Source: CAYMEV01 sp964389675 [NCBI: uncultured Candidatus Sumerlaeota bacterium] (lineage in GTDB: Bacteria > CAYMEV01). Taken from it: a DNA stretch of 64,000 nt. Made by a program: the position numbers and the translations under genes. Shown here piece after piece: positions 55,081 to 64,000 of the stretch; positions within the stretch are counted from its first letter, which is position 1; each line of letters opens with the position of its first letter. The notes under the pieces were generated by a model, which saw nothing but the letters and a program-made list of their open reading frames with translations, did no database searches and was not told where the DNA came from. The stretch lies in contig CAYMEV010000008.1 of assembly GCA_964389675.1 (NCBI GenBank), positions 78,416 to 142,415 on the forward strand, read 5' to 3'.

Positions 55081-58000
55081 ATGTCTCTTATACCAGGGTT
55101 TATTATTGACTCCTGCAGGAATAATAGAATGTCAGGAGAATTTAAGGCTTATGCAATGTTTATTGATATTGCAGGGTTTACAGCTATGACACAGAACCTG
55201 ATGTCCCACGGCAAAGAGGGTGCTGAGATCATGTCAGCTATTATTAATGATATTTTTACTCCCTCCATCAAAGAGATTTATAAGAACGGAGGATTCATCT
55301 CCACCTTTGCAGGCGATGCTTTCACTTCAATTTTCAGGGTAAAAAAACCTGAATACATTCTGAGAGCAGGATTTGCAATCCAGGAAATCTTTGAAACAAA
55401 AGGCCGTTTTGATACAAAGTCCGGCATATATGAGCTTGCTGTAAAGATCGGCCTGTCATCCGGGACTGTTAAATACCGGATCATAGATGCAGATGCTCAG
55501 AGAACCTTCTATTTCAGGGGAGATGCTGTTGATAACTGCGCATCAGCTGAGCATCAGGCAGAAAGTAAACAGATCATAGCAGATAAGAGATTTATGGATA
55601 GCCTTTCTATGAGTATTGACAGCATAGATCTGCCCGGAAATTACTTTCTTCTCTCCCAAAAGCCTGTTGAACTGCCCCGGCTTAAAATAAAAAGATACAG
55701 TACTGATCCTGAGGCTGAGAGACTCTTTGTACCGGATCAGGTCCTCGAGCTGAAAGCAAAGGGCGAGTTCAGAGAAATTGTATCCTGTTTCATCAGTTTT
55801 TCCGAAGAAGGTGATTTTATAAGCGCTATAAAAGAGGTTATAAAGAAGTGTCATAGGTACGGGGGGTATTTCAACCGTGCTGATTTCGGGGACAAGGGGC
55901 CTGTAATACTTATAATTTTCGGAGCACCTACCGGAAGGGAGAGGCTTTCTGCAAGGGCTGCTGATTTTCTCTTAAGCCTGAGGGATATTCCTGCATTCTC
56001 ATTCAGGGCAGGTATTTCCAAAGGCACTGCCTTTACCGGATTTATAGGCTCCGAGAAGAGGAGGGAATATACTGCTATCGGAGGGACAGTAAGCCTATCT
56101 GCACGCATGATGATGTCTGCAGAATGGGGCACTATTATTGCTGAGACAGGGATAGCACGTATATTATCAAAGGATTATAAGCTTAAATCAAAAGGCTTTA
56201 TGAAATTTAAGGGGTTTTCTGATAAAATTGAGGTTTTCTCACTGGAATCAAAAATCACCACAAGAGATCATCTGCAGTATACAGGCTGTTTTATTGGCAG
56301 AAAAAAAGAAACAGAAAAATTAAAGAGGTATATAAATCCTGTATTTAATAATAAATTCGGAGGGGCAGTCTATATTGACGGGCCTGCAGGCATCGGAAAA
56401 ACAAGATTTATTGCTGATTTCATGAAGAATACAAGGGGATGCAGTTTCTTTTACCTTCCCTGTGATGAGATACTTAAAAAATCTTTTAACCCTTTTATTC
56501 ATTTCTTTAAGCACTATTTCAACCAGAATGAACTGAATGCCATAGAAAGAAACAGAAAAAACTTCCAGAATAAATATCGTTCTCTAATTAAGAAAACAAA
56601 AGATGAGCTTATAAAAAAAGAGCTTAAACGCGATATTTCTATTATATCTGCATTAATAGGGCTTCAATGGAAAAACAGCCTGTATTCCCGGCTTGGTCCA
56701 AGTGACCGCTATGAGAACACACTGTATGCCGTTAAAAATTTCTTCAAGGCATGCAGTCTATTAAAGCCCCTTGTCCTGATACTGGAAGACGGCCACTGGA
56801 TAGACAATGACAGCCTTGAACTGATTAAAAGGCTTGTGAGGAATGTAAAGCAGTATGCCTTTATTATCATTTCCTTATGCCGCCCTAATGATGACGGAAC
56901 ACCCGTAGAACTTTTCGGGAAGATTCCGTCAAAAAGAATTTCTATGATCCCCTTCAGCAGGGAGAATATGACTGAATTCCTTGCTGACAGGCTTCAGTCA
57001 GCTGACATACCTGACAAAACCAGGAGTTTTATACTGGAAAAGAGTGAAGGCAATCCGTTCTTTGCCGAACAGATCATTCTGTACCTCACAGAAGGCAATA
57101 TTCTGGACAAAAAACTTAAGCTATCCGATAAAGCTTATGACATACCATCCGGGATCAATCAGATTATCCTGGCAAGGATAGACAGGCTGTCATCTGAAAT
57201 GAAGAATACAATAAAAACAGCTTCTGTACTGGGCAGGGAGTTTGCACTGCAGGTTCTTCAGAGACTGCTCTATGCAGAGAGATTCCCCCATGATGAAGAA
57301 TACTTCAGAAATAAGATTGAAGAAGGTTGCAGAGAACAGATCTGGGAAACCATCTCCGAGATAAGATATATATTCAGGCATGCCCTTATCAGGGATGTTG
57401 TCTATGAGATACAGCTTAAAGCAAGAATAAGGAAGCTTCACGGACTTGCAGGAAAAATTATCGAAGAGATCTATAATGACAGGATAGCAGAGTGTTATGA
57501 AGATCTTGCAGAACACTTTGATAAAGCTGATAACAGTGATAAAGCCCTGTATTATCTTCAAAAAGCAGGACTACAGTCACAGGAGAGATATCAGAATGAA
57601 AAAGCTGCTGCCTATTACAACCGCCTTATAAAATACCTTCTAGATAATAAGGATTTTGAAAATACAATAAGATTCCTTCTTAAAAAGGTAGAAGTACTGG
57701 AACTGTCAGGAAGATTGGATGATGCTATAAAAACATCTGAAAAAGCGCTCTCTTATGCAAAACAGATCAAGAACAGGGATCTGGAAGCTGAATGCCTGAA
57801 TAATTTAGGCCAGAAGAAAAGGATCATGGGAAATCATGAAGAAGCAATGGCTATTTTTAACAAAGTTCTTATACTCTCTGAAAAGGCAGGACCCAGGCAC
57901 GAATACGGACTTGCATTATCATATATGGGAAATATCATGAATCTGCAATGTGAATATGAAAAAGCAATGGAATATTATCAAAAAGCTAAGGAAATCTTTG

Positions 58001-59214
58001 AGGATATAGGATATAAGAGAGGGCTTTCAAATATTATAAACTCCGTTGGGATTGTATATACAGGACAGAGCAGATTCACCGAGGCCCTGGACAGTTTCAA
58101 AAATCATTTAACCCTGGAAAAAGAACTGGGTAATATAGCCGGCATAAGTGCATCTGAAAGGAACATAGGGATGCTTTACATAAAACAAGGCAATCTCTCA
58201 AAAGCCCTGGAGCATCTTCAGCTAGAGCTGAAGATCTGTGAAGAGCGAGGTGACAGATATGGCATCAGCGGTACATATGACCTCCTCGGGAGGATCTATC
58301 AACAGCAGGGCGATTTCGAAAAGGCAAGTGACTATATGCTGAGAGCTCTCCCAATCAAGGAGGAGATAGGAAATAAATATGGAATCAGCCTGACCTATGC
58401 AAATATAGGCACCCTGTATGACCAGCAGGGGGATTATAAAACCGCTATGGATTATTTCCATAAGTCAATAGCATTAAGCAGGGAGCTCAAGGATAAGGAA
58501 AATATAGGCAAAGTCTTATGCGATATAGGAATTGTCTACGGAAAACAGGGTAATTATGAAAAGGCCCTTGAATCCTTCTATAAAGACCTGGAGATAAGCC
58601 AGGAAATAGGAAATCTTATCGAAGTTACGGCTGCAACCAATAATATCGGGCTGACATATAAGCACATGGGAGACCTGGACAGAGCGAAGGAGTATTATTC
58701 AAAAGCCCTCTCCCTCTATAAAAAGCTTAAAAACCATATTGGCGTCAGTATAGCAATAAGCAATATGGCTTCTGTCTACCATCTTCAGGGCAATTATGAA
58801 AAAGCCCTGGACTATTATGACAGGGCTATAAAATCAGCCAGGAGACTGGGTATTAAATATCATCTCTGCTCATACCTCTCTGAAAAGGCTGACATCATGT
58901 ACAATAAAGACAGTAGAAAAGCTAATATGCTCAACTCAGAAGCCCATGACCTTGCCAAAAAAGCAGGCAGAAACGACATAATATTTAATACAAACATCCT
59001 CTCCTGCAAACTGGACAAGGACAAAAAGGGACTATTAGAAATGCTCAATGATTACAAGGAAAAGGAACAGAAAGCAATGATCCTCTATGAGCTCTATAAT
59101 ATGACCAGGGAACCCAATTACGCCAGTGAAGCATTAAAAGCATACAAACAGCTGCTAAAAAAGTCACCAAAACATGAATACAAAAAAAGAATTCAGGAGC
59201 TGGAGAAGATATAA
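55081..59214 (+). CDS. Soluble adenylyl-cyclase-like regulator: two cyclase domains, AAA ATPase, TPR array
   Basis: A 1377-residue cytoplasmic protein. First cyclase homology domain, about 20-210, with metal aspartates D29 (FIDIAGFT) and D79 (FAGDAF), 50 residues apart as in class III cyclases. Second cyclase-like domain, about 230-400 (GISKGTAFTGFIGSEKRREYTAIGGTVSLSARMM). AAA/STAND ATPase from about 410, Walker A GPAGIGKT (434-441), Walker B LVLILEDGHW. Then about twelve TPRs (about 840-1350), each near 40 residues with the pattern ALEYYxKALxLxxELG. The order matches mammalian ADCY10. The TPRs probably sense a partner; the ATPase may gate cAMP synthesis. No cAMP-responsive gene is evident here. 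Confidence 0.88.
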   Translation: MSLIPGFIIDSCRNNRMSGEFKAYAMFIDIAGFTAMTQNLMSHGKEGAEIMSAIINDIFTPSIKEIYKNGGFISTFAGDAFTSIFRVKKPEYILRAGFAIQEIFETKGRFDTKSGIYELAVKIGLSSGTVKYRIIDADAQRTFYFRGDAVDNCASAEHQAESKQIIADKRFMDSLSMSIDSIDLPGNYFLLSQKPVELPRLKIKRYSTDPEAERLFVPDQVLELKAKGEFREIVSCFISFSEEGDFISAIKEVIKKCHRYGGYFNRADFGDKGPVILIIFGAPTGRERLSARAADFLLSLRDIPAFSFRAGISKGTAFTGFIGSEKRREYTAIGGTVSLSARMMMSAEWGTIIAETGIARILSKDYKLKSKGFMKFKGFSDKIEVFSLESKITTRDHLQYTGCFIGRKKETEKLKRYINPVFNNKFGGAVYIDGPAGIGKTRFIADFMKNTRGCSFFYLPCDEILKKSFNPFIHFFKHYFNQNELNAIERNRKNFQNKYRSLIKKTKDELIKKELKRDISIISALIGLQWKNSLYSRLGPSDRYENTLYAVKNFFKACSLLKPLVLILEDGHWIDNDSLELIKRLVRNVKQYAFIIISLCRPNDDGTPVELFGKIPSKRISMIPFSRENMTEFLADRLQSADIPDKTRSFILEKSEGNPFFAEQIILYLTEGNILDKKLKLSDKAYDIPSGINQIILARIDRLSSEMKNTIKTASVLGREFALQVLQRLLYAERFPHDEEYFRNKIEEGCREQIWETISEIRYIFRHALIRDVVYEIQLKARIRKLHGLAGKIIEEIYNDRIAECYEDLAEHFDKADNSDKALYYLQKAGLQSQERYQNEKAAAYYNRLIKYLLDNKDFENTIRFLLKKVEVLELSGRLDDAIKTSEKALSYAKQIKNRDLEAECLNNLGQKKRIMGNHEEAMAIFNKVLILSEKAGPRHEYGLALSYMGNIMNLQCEYEKAMEYYQKAKEIFEDIGYKRGLSNIINSVGIVYTGQSRFTEALDSFKNHLTLEKELGNIAGISASERNIGMLYIKQGNLSKALEHLQLELKICEERGDRYGISGTYDLLGRIYQQQGDFEKASDYMLRALPIKEEIGNKYGISLTYANIGTLYDQQGDYKTAMDYFHKSIALSRELKDKENIGKVLCDIGIVYGKQGNYEKALESFYKDLEISQEIGNLIEVTAATNNIGLTYKHMGDLDRAKEYYSKALSLYKKLKNHIGVSIAISNMASVYHLQGNYEKALDYYDRAIKSARRLGIKYHLCSYLSEKADIMYNKDSRKANMLNSEAHDLAKKAGRNDIIFNTNILSCKLDKDKKGLLEMLNDYKEKEQKAMILYELYNMTREPNYASEALKAYKQLLKKSPKHEYKKRIQELEKI

Positions 59215-59387
59215 TCCCTTTTTGATATAATTTTTATGCTGTAATGCAGTCTCATCTTGCTGATACAAATATCAAGAAGGATCTGCATTATGAAATGCGC
59301 TGCTGAGCTCCAGTCATTTCTGACCCTATAAGGCTAAATAAAAATATTGCTTTATAATTATTCCTGTTCAGTTTTGCTAAAACCGGG

Positions 59388-60500
59388 TTATTTCAGCCCA
59401 CTGGTTACATCTTCAATATCCTCATGGGTATCTTTATCCAGTGGCATGATCTGTTTTTCCCCGCTGGTGAAATCTAACTTCTTAAGATCTATCTTTCTGA
59501 CCCTTCTATTATACATAGTATGGTAGTATATGGTTAGATCGCCTGTGTTATTTGCAATAGTCCACTGAGTTGCAGATGGCATTTGATCTCCTGAATTGCC
59601 TTCAGAGCCTTCTGCAAGATGAGGGCCGACATTAAAACTGTCCAGGATCCTGAACAGCTCATGCACTGTGTCATAGCCTCCTGTAGTAGTTCTTGAAGTC
59701 TGAGAAAAGACAACTGCTCTTATAAATCTTGAAGGAGATGTAAAATCACCCGGCAGCCCTAACATCCCAGATCCTCCTGCTAATGGAGTTATTTCCAGAT
59801 CACCCCATTTCACAGTATCAAAAGGCTTACTGGATAAATAACCATAGTTTCTCAGATTAGTCAGGTGCCAATCAAAGGTTGGGTTATTTGTAATAACACC
59901 AACAGGGTTATCAGATATCTTAATCTCTCCCTCTATAAATTCCAGTACGATACAATTTCCATCTTTATCTGATACCATAAGATGGCCTGGCCATGGTATT
60001 CCAATAACTGGATCAACTACCGGGACCACTCTAACCTTCTTTATATTGCTTTTCAATTCTTCAATACTGGAGAAGCTGGATAATATATATGGTATAATAT
60101 CAACAGGTGAAAGTGATTCAGAGGCACACATGGGATCATATTCAGAATATCTGGCAAATCCTTTGTGCAGAAAAGCACCGACTGAAAGTCCCTTTTCATT
60201 CATACCATCCATTGCAACGCCTTCATCTGCCTGAAATGCAACAAACCCATATCTGCCATTCCACTTAATACCGTTTTTCCCTTCCGGGGTTATTCCCTGA
60301 AATTCCTCTCCACGAGGATACATCACAGCCTGTGAATTCATATTGAAATCGCCCCATTCATTTGTCCTTCCACGGACAACCGTCCCATCCTGGCCGATCA
60401 ATTGAATACCTGTACAAGCAAACAGGATTGATGCCTGAGGCAGCAAAAGAACCGCAACCAACAGGTATAACTTGAAATATTTCTGTGTTTTTAGTAACAT
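59388..60500 (-). CDS. Choloylglycine hydrolase/penicillin acylase-family Ntn-hydrolase, exported
   Basis: A 370-residue protein. The signal peptide ends at LFA, so cleavage exposes the cysteine of CTGIQLIGQDG as the N-terminal nucleophile, as the family requires. Further active-site neighbours include RGRTNEW, GMNEKGLSVGAF and NNPTFDWHLTNLRNY. These enzymes hydrolyse amide bonds in bile salts, penicillin V or acyl-homoserine lactones. The periplasmic location and environment favour signal or antibiotic cleavage over bile salts, but this is inference. Strong GGAGG ribosome-binding site. Confidence 0.87.
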   Translation of the reverse strand: MLLKTQKYFKLYLLVAVLLLPQASILFACTGIQLIGQDGTVVRGRTNEWGDFNMNSQAVMYPRGEEFQGITPEGKNGIKWNGRYGFVAFQADEGVAMDGMNEKGLSVGAFLHKGFARYSEYDPMCASESLSPVDIIPYILSSFSSIEELKSNIKKVRVVPVVDPVIGIPWPGHLMVSDKDGNCIVLEFIEGEIKISDNPVGVITNNPTFDWHLTNLRNYGYLSSKPFDTVKWGDLEITPLAGGSGMLGLPGDFTSPSRFIRAVVFSQTSRTTTGGYDTVHELFRILDSFNVGPHLAEGSEGNSGDQMPSATQWTIANNTGDLTIYYHTMYNRRVRKIDLKKLDFTSGEKQIMPLDKDTHEDIEDVTSGLK

Positions 60501-61083
60501 AAAAGTTCCTCCATTGTTATTAATAGTAATTTCTTTCTGTTATGTAAAAAATCTTATTCTGGCCACAATTAACCAGACACATTAAGCTTATACAACTAAG
60601 GCCCTTTTTTGTCAATATCTATAAGTGGTCCTGTACTGTTCAGTTTTCTTTACTATTTTTTAGAAATTCTTTATCTATATGAGTCATACAGATCTGATCG
60701 TATGGAGACTGCATTGTCTTAGCTTTCTTTTCCATATATTTTTCTTACTATTATTAGATATCTAAGATGCCGATTCCAATGATTGTTTTTTCTTCTTAGT
60801 AATCATGCTGAGATGTACGGTATGTATCTGTGCCAGTCCTCTCTGTTAGTATTATCAGCCCTTATACATATAATGCCGGCCTCGTATTAAAATCCCTAAT
60901 GTAATTTTTGCTCATAATCTTTCTCCTCTTCTTATACATCAGGAGAAATCCAGCTGGTCTATTAAAAGCTGTGTACAGATTTTAGGGCGCATTATTACAT
61001 AAAGGTCATCAATCACTCCACATTTTATCTTTAAAAACAGCAAAAATCCTATAATAATATATGATAAGGAGCAAATTACAGAA
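60501..61083. other. 583-base non-coding region with possible gene fragments
   Basis: AT-rich. On the minus strand there are only short frames, such as 60735-60640 (31 codons, MEKKAKTMQSPYDQIC) and a start near 60914 that soon hits a stop. They may be remnants of a decayed gene. The ribosome-binding site of the methyltransferase gene lies at the right end. No repeat or RNA gene recognised. Confidence 0.45.
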
Positions 61084-61659
61084 ATGACTATCAGTTATTA
61101 TGACAGAAATGCAGAAGATTTTTTCAGGAATACTGTAGATGTAGATATGACAGAAATATATAATGAGTTTACATCCCTTCTTCCTGAGAAAGCAAAGATA
61201 ATTGATCTGGGTTGTGGAGCAGGAAGGGATGTCCTCTATTTTAAGAAACTGGGATACAATATAATCGGTGTAGACAACTCACCTGAAATAGTCAGACTGG
61301 CTAGCAAATATACAAAAGAAAATATAATTCTTCAAGATTTTACTAAACTGGATTATAGAGAGGAATTTGACGGCATATGGGCATGTGCATCTCTTCTCCA
61401 TTTCAGCAAGACAAAACTTATCTCTGTGATTGAGAAGATAATAGAATATATTAGAAAAAGCGGAATTATCTATACTTCATTCAAGTATGGAGATTCTGAA
61501 GGTGTACGGAACGGGCGGTACTTTTCAGATTTTACTGAGAGATCTTTCAGCACACTGGTGCTGAAAAGCAAAATTCAAATTATAAAAATGTGGACAACAA
61601 ATGATAGAAGACCTGATAGAAACACTCAATGGCTAAATATAATACTGGCGCGTAAATGA
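61084..61659 (+). CDS. Class I SAM-dependent methyltransferase, small
   Basis: A 191-residue Rossmann-fold methyltransferase. Motif I is IIDLGCGAGRDVLYFKK, motif II VDNSPEIVRLA, motif IV IWACASLLHFS. It lacks the N/D-PP-Y/F signature of DNA amino-methyltransferases, so it more likely acts on a small molecule, tRNA or protein (TehB-like). Its stop overlaps the start of the helicase gene (ATGA at 61656-61659), so the two are made together, which suggests a joint function. Confidence 0.85.
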   Translation: MTISYYDRNAEDFFRNTVDVDMTEIYNEFTSLLPEKAKIIDLGCGAGRDVLYFKKLGYNIIGVDNSPEIVRLASKYTKENIILQDFTKLDYREEFDGIWACASLLHFSKTKLISVIEKIIEYIRKSGIIYTSFKYGDSEGVRNGRYFSDFTERSFSTLVLKSKIQIIKMWTTNDRRPDRNTQWLNIILARK

Positions 61660-64000
61660 TACCCGACAATATTTATGCCATTCAAGGCTTTGAAAAATCT
61701 GAAGACTTTATATTCGATAAAGATCTGCTCTCGAGAATATGCATTAATAATACTACCGGAACCATAATTATCATTGACTACCCGGCAATATTTGCATCTA
61801 ATTTCCCATACAAACGCTACTGCCAGAAACAAAATGAGCTAATGAACAAATATAAAAGGGTTTACAGGCTCATTGAAGGAGATAACAGTATCGAATCTCT
61901 CCTAGATAATACCATTAATGAAAAGTCAGAATATTGCACAGAAAGGACCTATGATAGAGAATCTCTTATCGCTGACTCAACTCCACTGGAATTCATGTTT
62001 GAAGAATGCATAGAAGATGCCTATGGTCCAGTCATATACAAGTATATAAAAAAGGAATACTCATTCATTACTATAGACGGTAAAACTGCATATATAGATT
62101 TTGCAATGTTTAGAAAAGATGGAACATGGATAGCCTTTGAAGAGAATGGCATCACTTATCATCATCCAGCCATAATAGGCGAGAAAAGATATAAACAGAT
62201 ATTGAAAAAGCAAAATTCAGTTGTGATGAATAATGGTATAGTATTCCGGTGGGATACAGAAAGCCTCAGCAACAGGAATAAAATAGCAGATGAGTTAAGA
62301 GAATTTATAGGTGATTTAAAAAATTATATTATTCAGTATTCAATGAAATCCATTAGAGGATTCAAACTCCATGAACATCAGGCTGATTATTTGAAAGACC
62401 TGCAATCTGACAGAGAATCTGGACAGAAGAGTGCTCTGGTGCTGCTCCCGACAGGAACAGGAAAAACTACTCTGGCACTGGAAGACATGAGAATATTCTC
62501 AGAAAGTTCTAAGAAGATAAAATCCCTGATCATGGTACCTACTAAAGAACTAGTAAATCAATGGGAAAGAGAGGCAGACCCCTATCAGATCAGAAACATT
62601 TCTATAAAGACATATGCTGCAGTTGCAAGAAGTTATTATGATGAATCTCCATATAAATACAATTATATAATTGTTGATGAAGCCCACCATGCATTAGCAC
62701 CTGTACTGCGCAAATCCATCAGCCATTACCAGCCTGATTTCCTGCTAGGTTTAACCGCTACTGATAAAAGACTGGATGCAAAGAAACTTGAAGTTGTCTT
62801 TAATGAATATGAGGAAAAGCTGGACCTGAAACAGGCAATAGAAAAGGGTCTGCTATCCCAGATACGTGCTTTTCGTTTAGAATCCAGTATAGACCTTTCT
62901 GAGGTAAGATTTAATGGAAAAGATTATAATACTTCAGATCTTGAGAAAAGAATAAGAGTTAGTTCAAGAAATGAACTTATTGCAGAAATCCTTCATAAAT
63001 ATTTTTATGAAAAGCTCCCCGGAAAACCCGGGGTTGTATTCTGTGTAAACATTGAACATTCAAAAGAAATGGCAAGACTGCTCCAAAAAAAGGGATTTAA
63101 TGCTGAATCTGTGCATGGTACAGATAAAAAGAGAGATGAGAAAATAATTGCATATATGAAAAGGGAAATACAGTTCTTATGCACCTGCAGCCTGCTTACA
63201 GAAGGATGGGATGCCCCCCATACCTCTGTTATAGTTATGGCAAGGCCAACCATGTCCAGGGTGCTCTATACTCAACAGCTCGGAAGGGGCACAAGAATCG
63301 CAAAAGGTAAAGAAGCCCTGTATGTAATTGATGTAGTTGACACATATGGCAATTTTGGGAGCATCAGCAACAGGCCATGGTCCCTGCATGCCCTGTTCAA
63401 TATTGATACCTACAAGATCTGGGGTAATATGTTTAAAAGCCCTGTAGATTCTGGAAATGAACTATTGATTCTTGGTACAACCTATGAAAAAGAGATAAAA
63501 TTGCAGCCCTTTGATCTTTTTACTTTTAGCAATATTTATGGAGATTACCTGTCTACGGAACAGATTGCAAGAGAGCTCTTTGTTTCAACTGATACAGTTA
63601 CAAATTGGATAAGAAAGAAAGATATAAAAGCAGATCTGATAATACCTATGGGCAGAAGAAAACTTATATTCTTTCATCCTGAAAGAACAGCACATATCAG
63701 GAAATTAAAAGGACTGAAAGAACATACAGAAGCCACAATAGTAGAAGATTTCTGGGAATTTATTGAACAGCGAGATTATACATTCAGTTATAAGATGTAT
63801 TTTATTCTGGCATTTCTTGATGTTGCAGACAGCACAGGAGATGCAGATATAAAAGAACTTATGCTGAAATACAGAGACTTTTATATTATGAGATTTGAAA
63901 AAGGTCTCATTATAGACAGAAATAACAGCCCCTATAACAATAAGGTGTCTGGCGACAAATATTCCTACTCACTAACGACAAATAAAAATACCCAATTTAA
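61656..64000 (+). CDS. DEAH-box helicase with N-terminal nuclease-like domain (partial, runs off the edge)
   Basis: 781 codons are visible and the frame is still open at the right edge. Residues about 110-200 resemble a PD-(D/E)XK fold (D148 in AYIDFAMF, E162 in WIAFEENG). The SF2 helicase core follows: Walker A LLPTGTGKTTLA (263-274), DEAH at 341-344 (VDEAHHALAP), GLTATDKRL, LLTEGWDAP, and motif VI QLGRGTR (541-547). Residues about 630-660 form a helix-turn-helix (LSTEQIARELFVSTDTVTNWIRK). It is coupled to the methyltransferase gene upstream. Related SSL2-like helicases occur in restriction and phage-defence systems. The missing C-terminus prevents a firm assignment. Confidence 0.85.
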   Translation, partial: MIPDNIYAIQGFEKSEDFIFDKDLLSRICINNTTGTIIIIDYPAIFASNFPYKRYCQKQNELMNKYKRVYRLIEGDNSIESLLDNTINEKSEYCTERTYDRESLIADSTPLEFMFEECIEDAYGPVIYKYIKKEYSFITIDGKTAYIDFAMFRKDGTWIAFEENGITYHHPAIIGEKRYKQILKKQNSVVMNNGIVFRWDTESLSNRNKIADELREFIGDLKNYIIQYSMKSIRGFKLHEHQADYLKDLQSDRESGQKSALVLLPTGTGKTTLALEDMRIFSESSKKIKSLIMVPTKELVNQWEREADPYQIRNISIKTYAAVARSYYDESPYKYNYIIVDEAHHALAPVLRKSISHYQPDFLLGLTATDKRLDAKKLEVVFNEYEEKLDLKQAIEKGLLSQIRAFRLESSIDLSEVRFNGKDYNTSDLEKRIRVSSRNELIAEILHKYFYEKLPGKPGVVFCVNIEHSKEMARLLQKKGFNAESVHGTDKKRDEKIIAYMKREIQFLCTCSLLTEGWDAPHTSVIVMARPTMSRVLYTQQLGRGTRIAKGKEALYVIDVVDTYGNFGSISNRPWSLHALFNIDTYKIWGNMFKSPVDSGNELLILGTTYEKEIKLQPFDLFTFSNIYGDYLSTEQIARELFVSTDTVTNWIRKKDIKADLIIPMGRRKLIFFHPERTAHIRKLKGLKEHTEATIVEDFWEFIEQRDYTFSYKMYFILAFLDVADSTGDADIKELMLKYRDFYIMRFEKGLIIDRNNSPYNNKVSGDKYSYSLTTNKNTQF

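Noticed and set aside
60640-60735. 31-codon minus-strand frame in the gap before the methyltransferase
   Set aside because: No ribosome-binding site and no recognisable domain; kept only as a possible decayed fragment.
61084-61659. DNA methyltransferase of a restriction-modification system
   Set aside because: The small methyltransferase lacks the N/D-PP-Y/F catalytic motif and a target-recognition domain.

Overview
This is a bacterial chromosomal segment of low to moderate GC. It is clearly Gram-negative (MacA/MacB-like ABC efflux with a TolC-type outer-membrane protein, a periplasmic Ntn-hydrolase, secreted beta-propeller proteins) and has standard Shine-Dalgarno starts. No rRNA or tRNA gene was seen and no marker fixes the phylum. 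The mixture of a LuxC/LuxE-type cluster, secreted kelch proteins with an LPVEL...W-E-T-x-T-E-x-D-N C-terminal domain, and an elaborate type III CRISPR locus suggests an uncultured or anaerobic lineage, but that is inference.

Layout. 0-5.4 kb: edge fragment of a sodium:solute symporter, an ISNCY/IS1202-like insertion sequence that abuts a 5'-truncated gene, and a large PQQ-type beta-propeller protein. 5.6-8.9 kb: ZIP metal transporter, a PAS-only sensor, and an unknown membrane protein with a structured leader. 8.9-15.4 kb: a minus-strand operon of HATPase-GNAT protein, LuxE-like acyl-protein synthetase, LuxC-AMP-ligase fusion and MFS transporter. 15.6-21.0 kb: two tandem paralogous secreted kelch proteins, each with an intrinsic terminator. 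21.6-27.2 kb: a complete TolC/MacA/ABC/two-permease efflux operon. 27.4-28.9 kb: GNAT and pyridoxamine-oxidase-like genes.

28.9-53.5 kb is a large type III-B CRISPR-Cas island. A PaaK-like ligase gene is coupled to cas6. Then come cmr1-6, a leader and a 46-repeat array (39163-42704). Beyond the array is a small membrane-protein gene, then a minus-strand operon encoding a CRISPR-associated primase-polymerase (CAPP), Cas1, Cas2, a TPR/cold-shock-like protein and a CARF-HEPN ribonuclease. Next is a plus-strand operon of a Csx20-like protein, a Card1/Can2-like CARF nuclease and a Crn1-like CARF ring-nuclease candidate. A convergent Cad1 (CARF-adenosine deaminase) gene closes the island. Cas10 has an intact GGDD cyclase motif, so the locus should make cyclic oligoadenylate. 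That signal could drive three different effectors (RNase, DNase/RNase, nucleotide deaminase), with two candidate off-switches. Several spacers read, on the strand complementary to the crRNA, as ribosome-binding site plus start codon, so crRNAs appear aimed at translation-start regions of target mRNAs although no reverse transcriptase is present.

53.5-64 kb: a secreted beta-sandwich-like protein, a DUF2161 protein, a giant soluble-adenylyl-cyclase-like regulator (two cyclase domains, AAA ATPase, TPRs), a choloylglycine-hydrolase-family enzyme, and at the right edge a methyltransferase translationally coupled to a DEAH helicase with an N-terminal nuclease-like domain (runs off the window), a possible further defence module.
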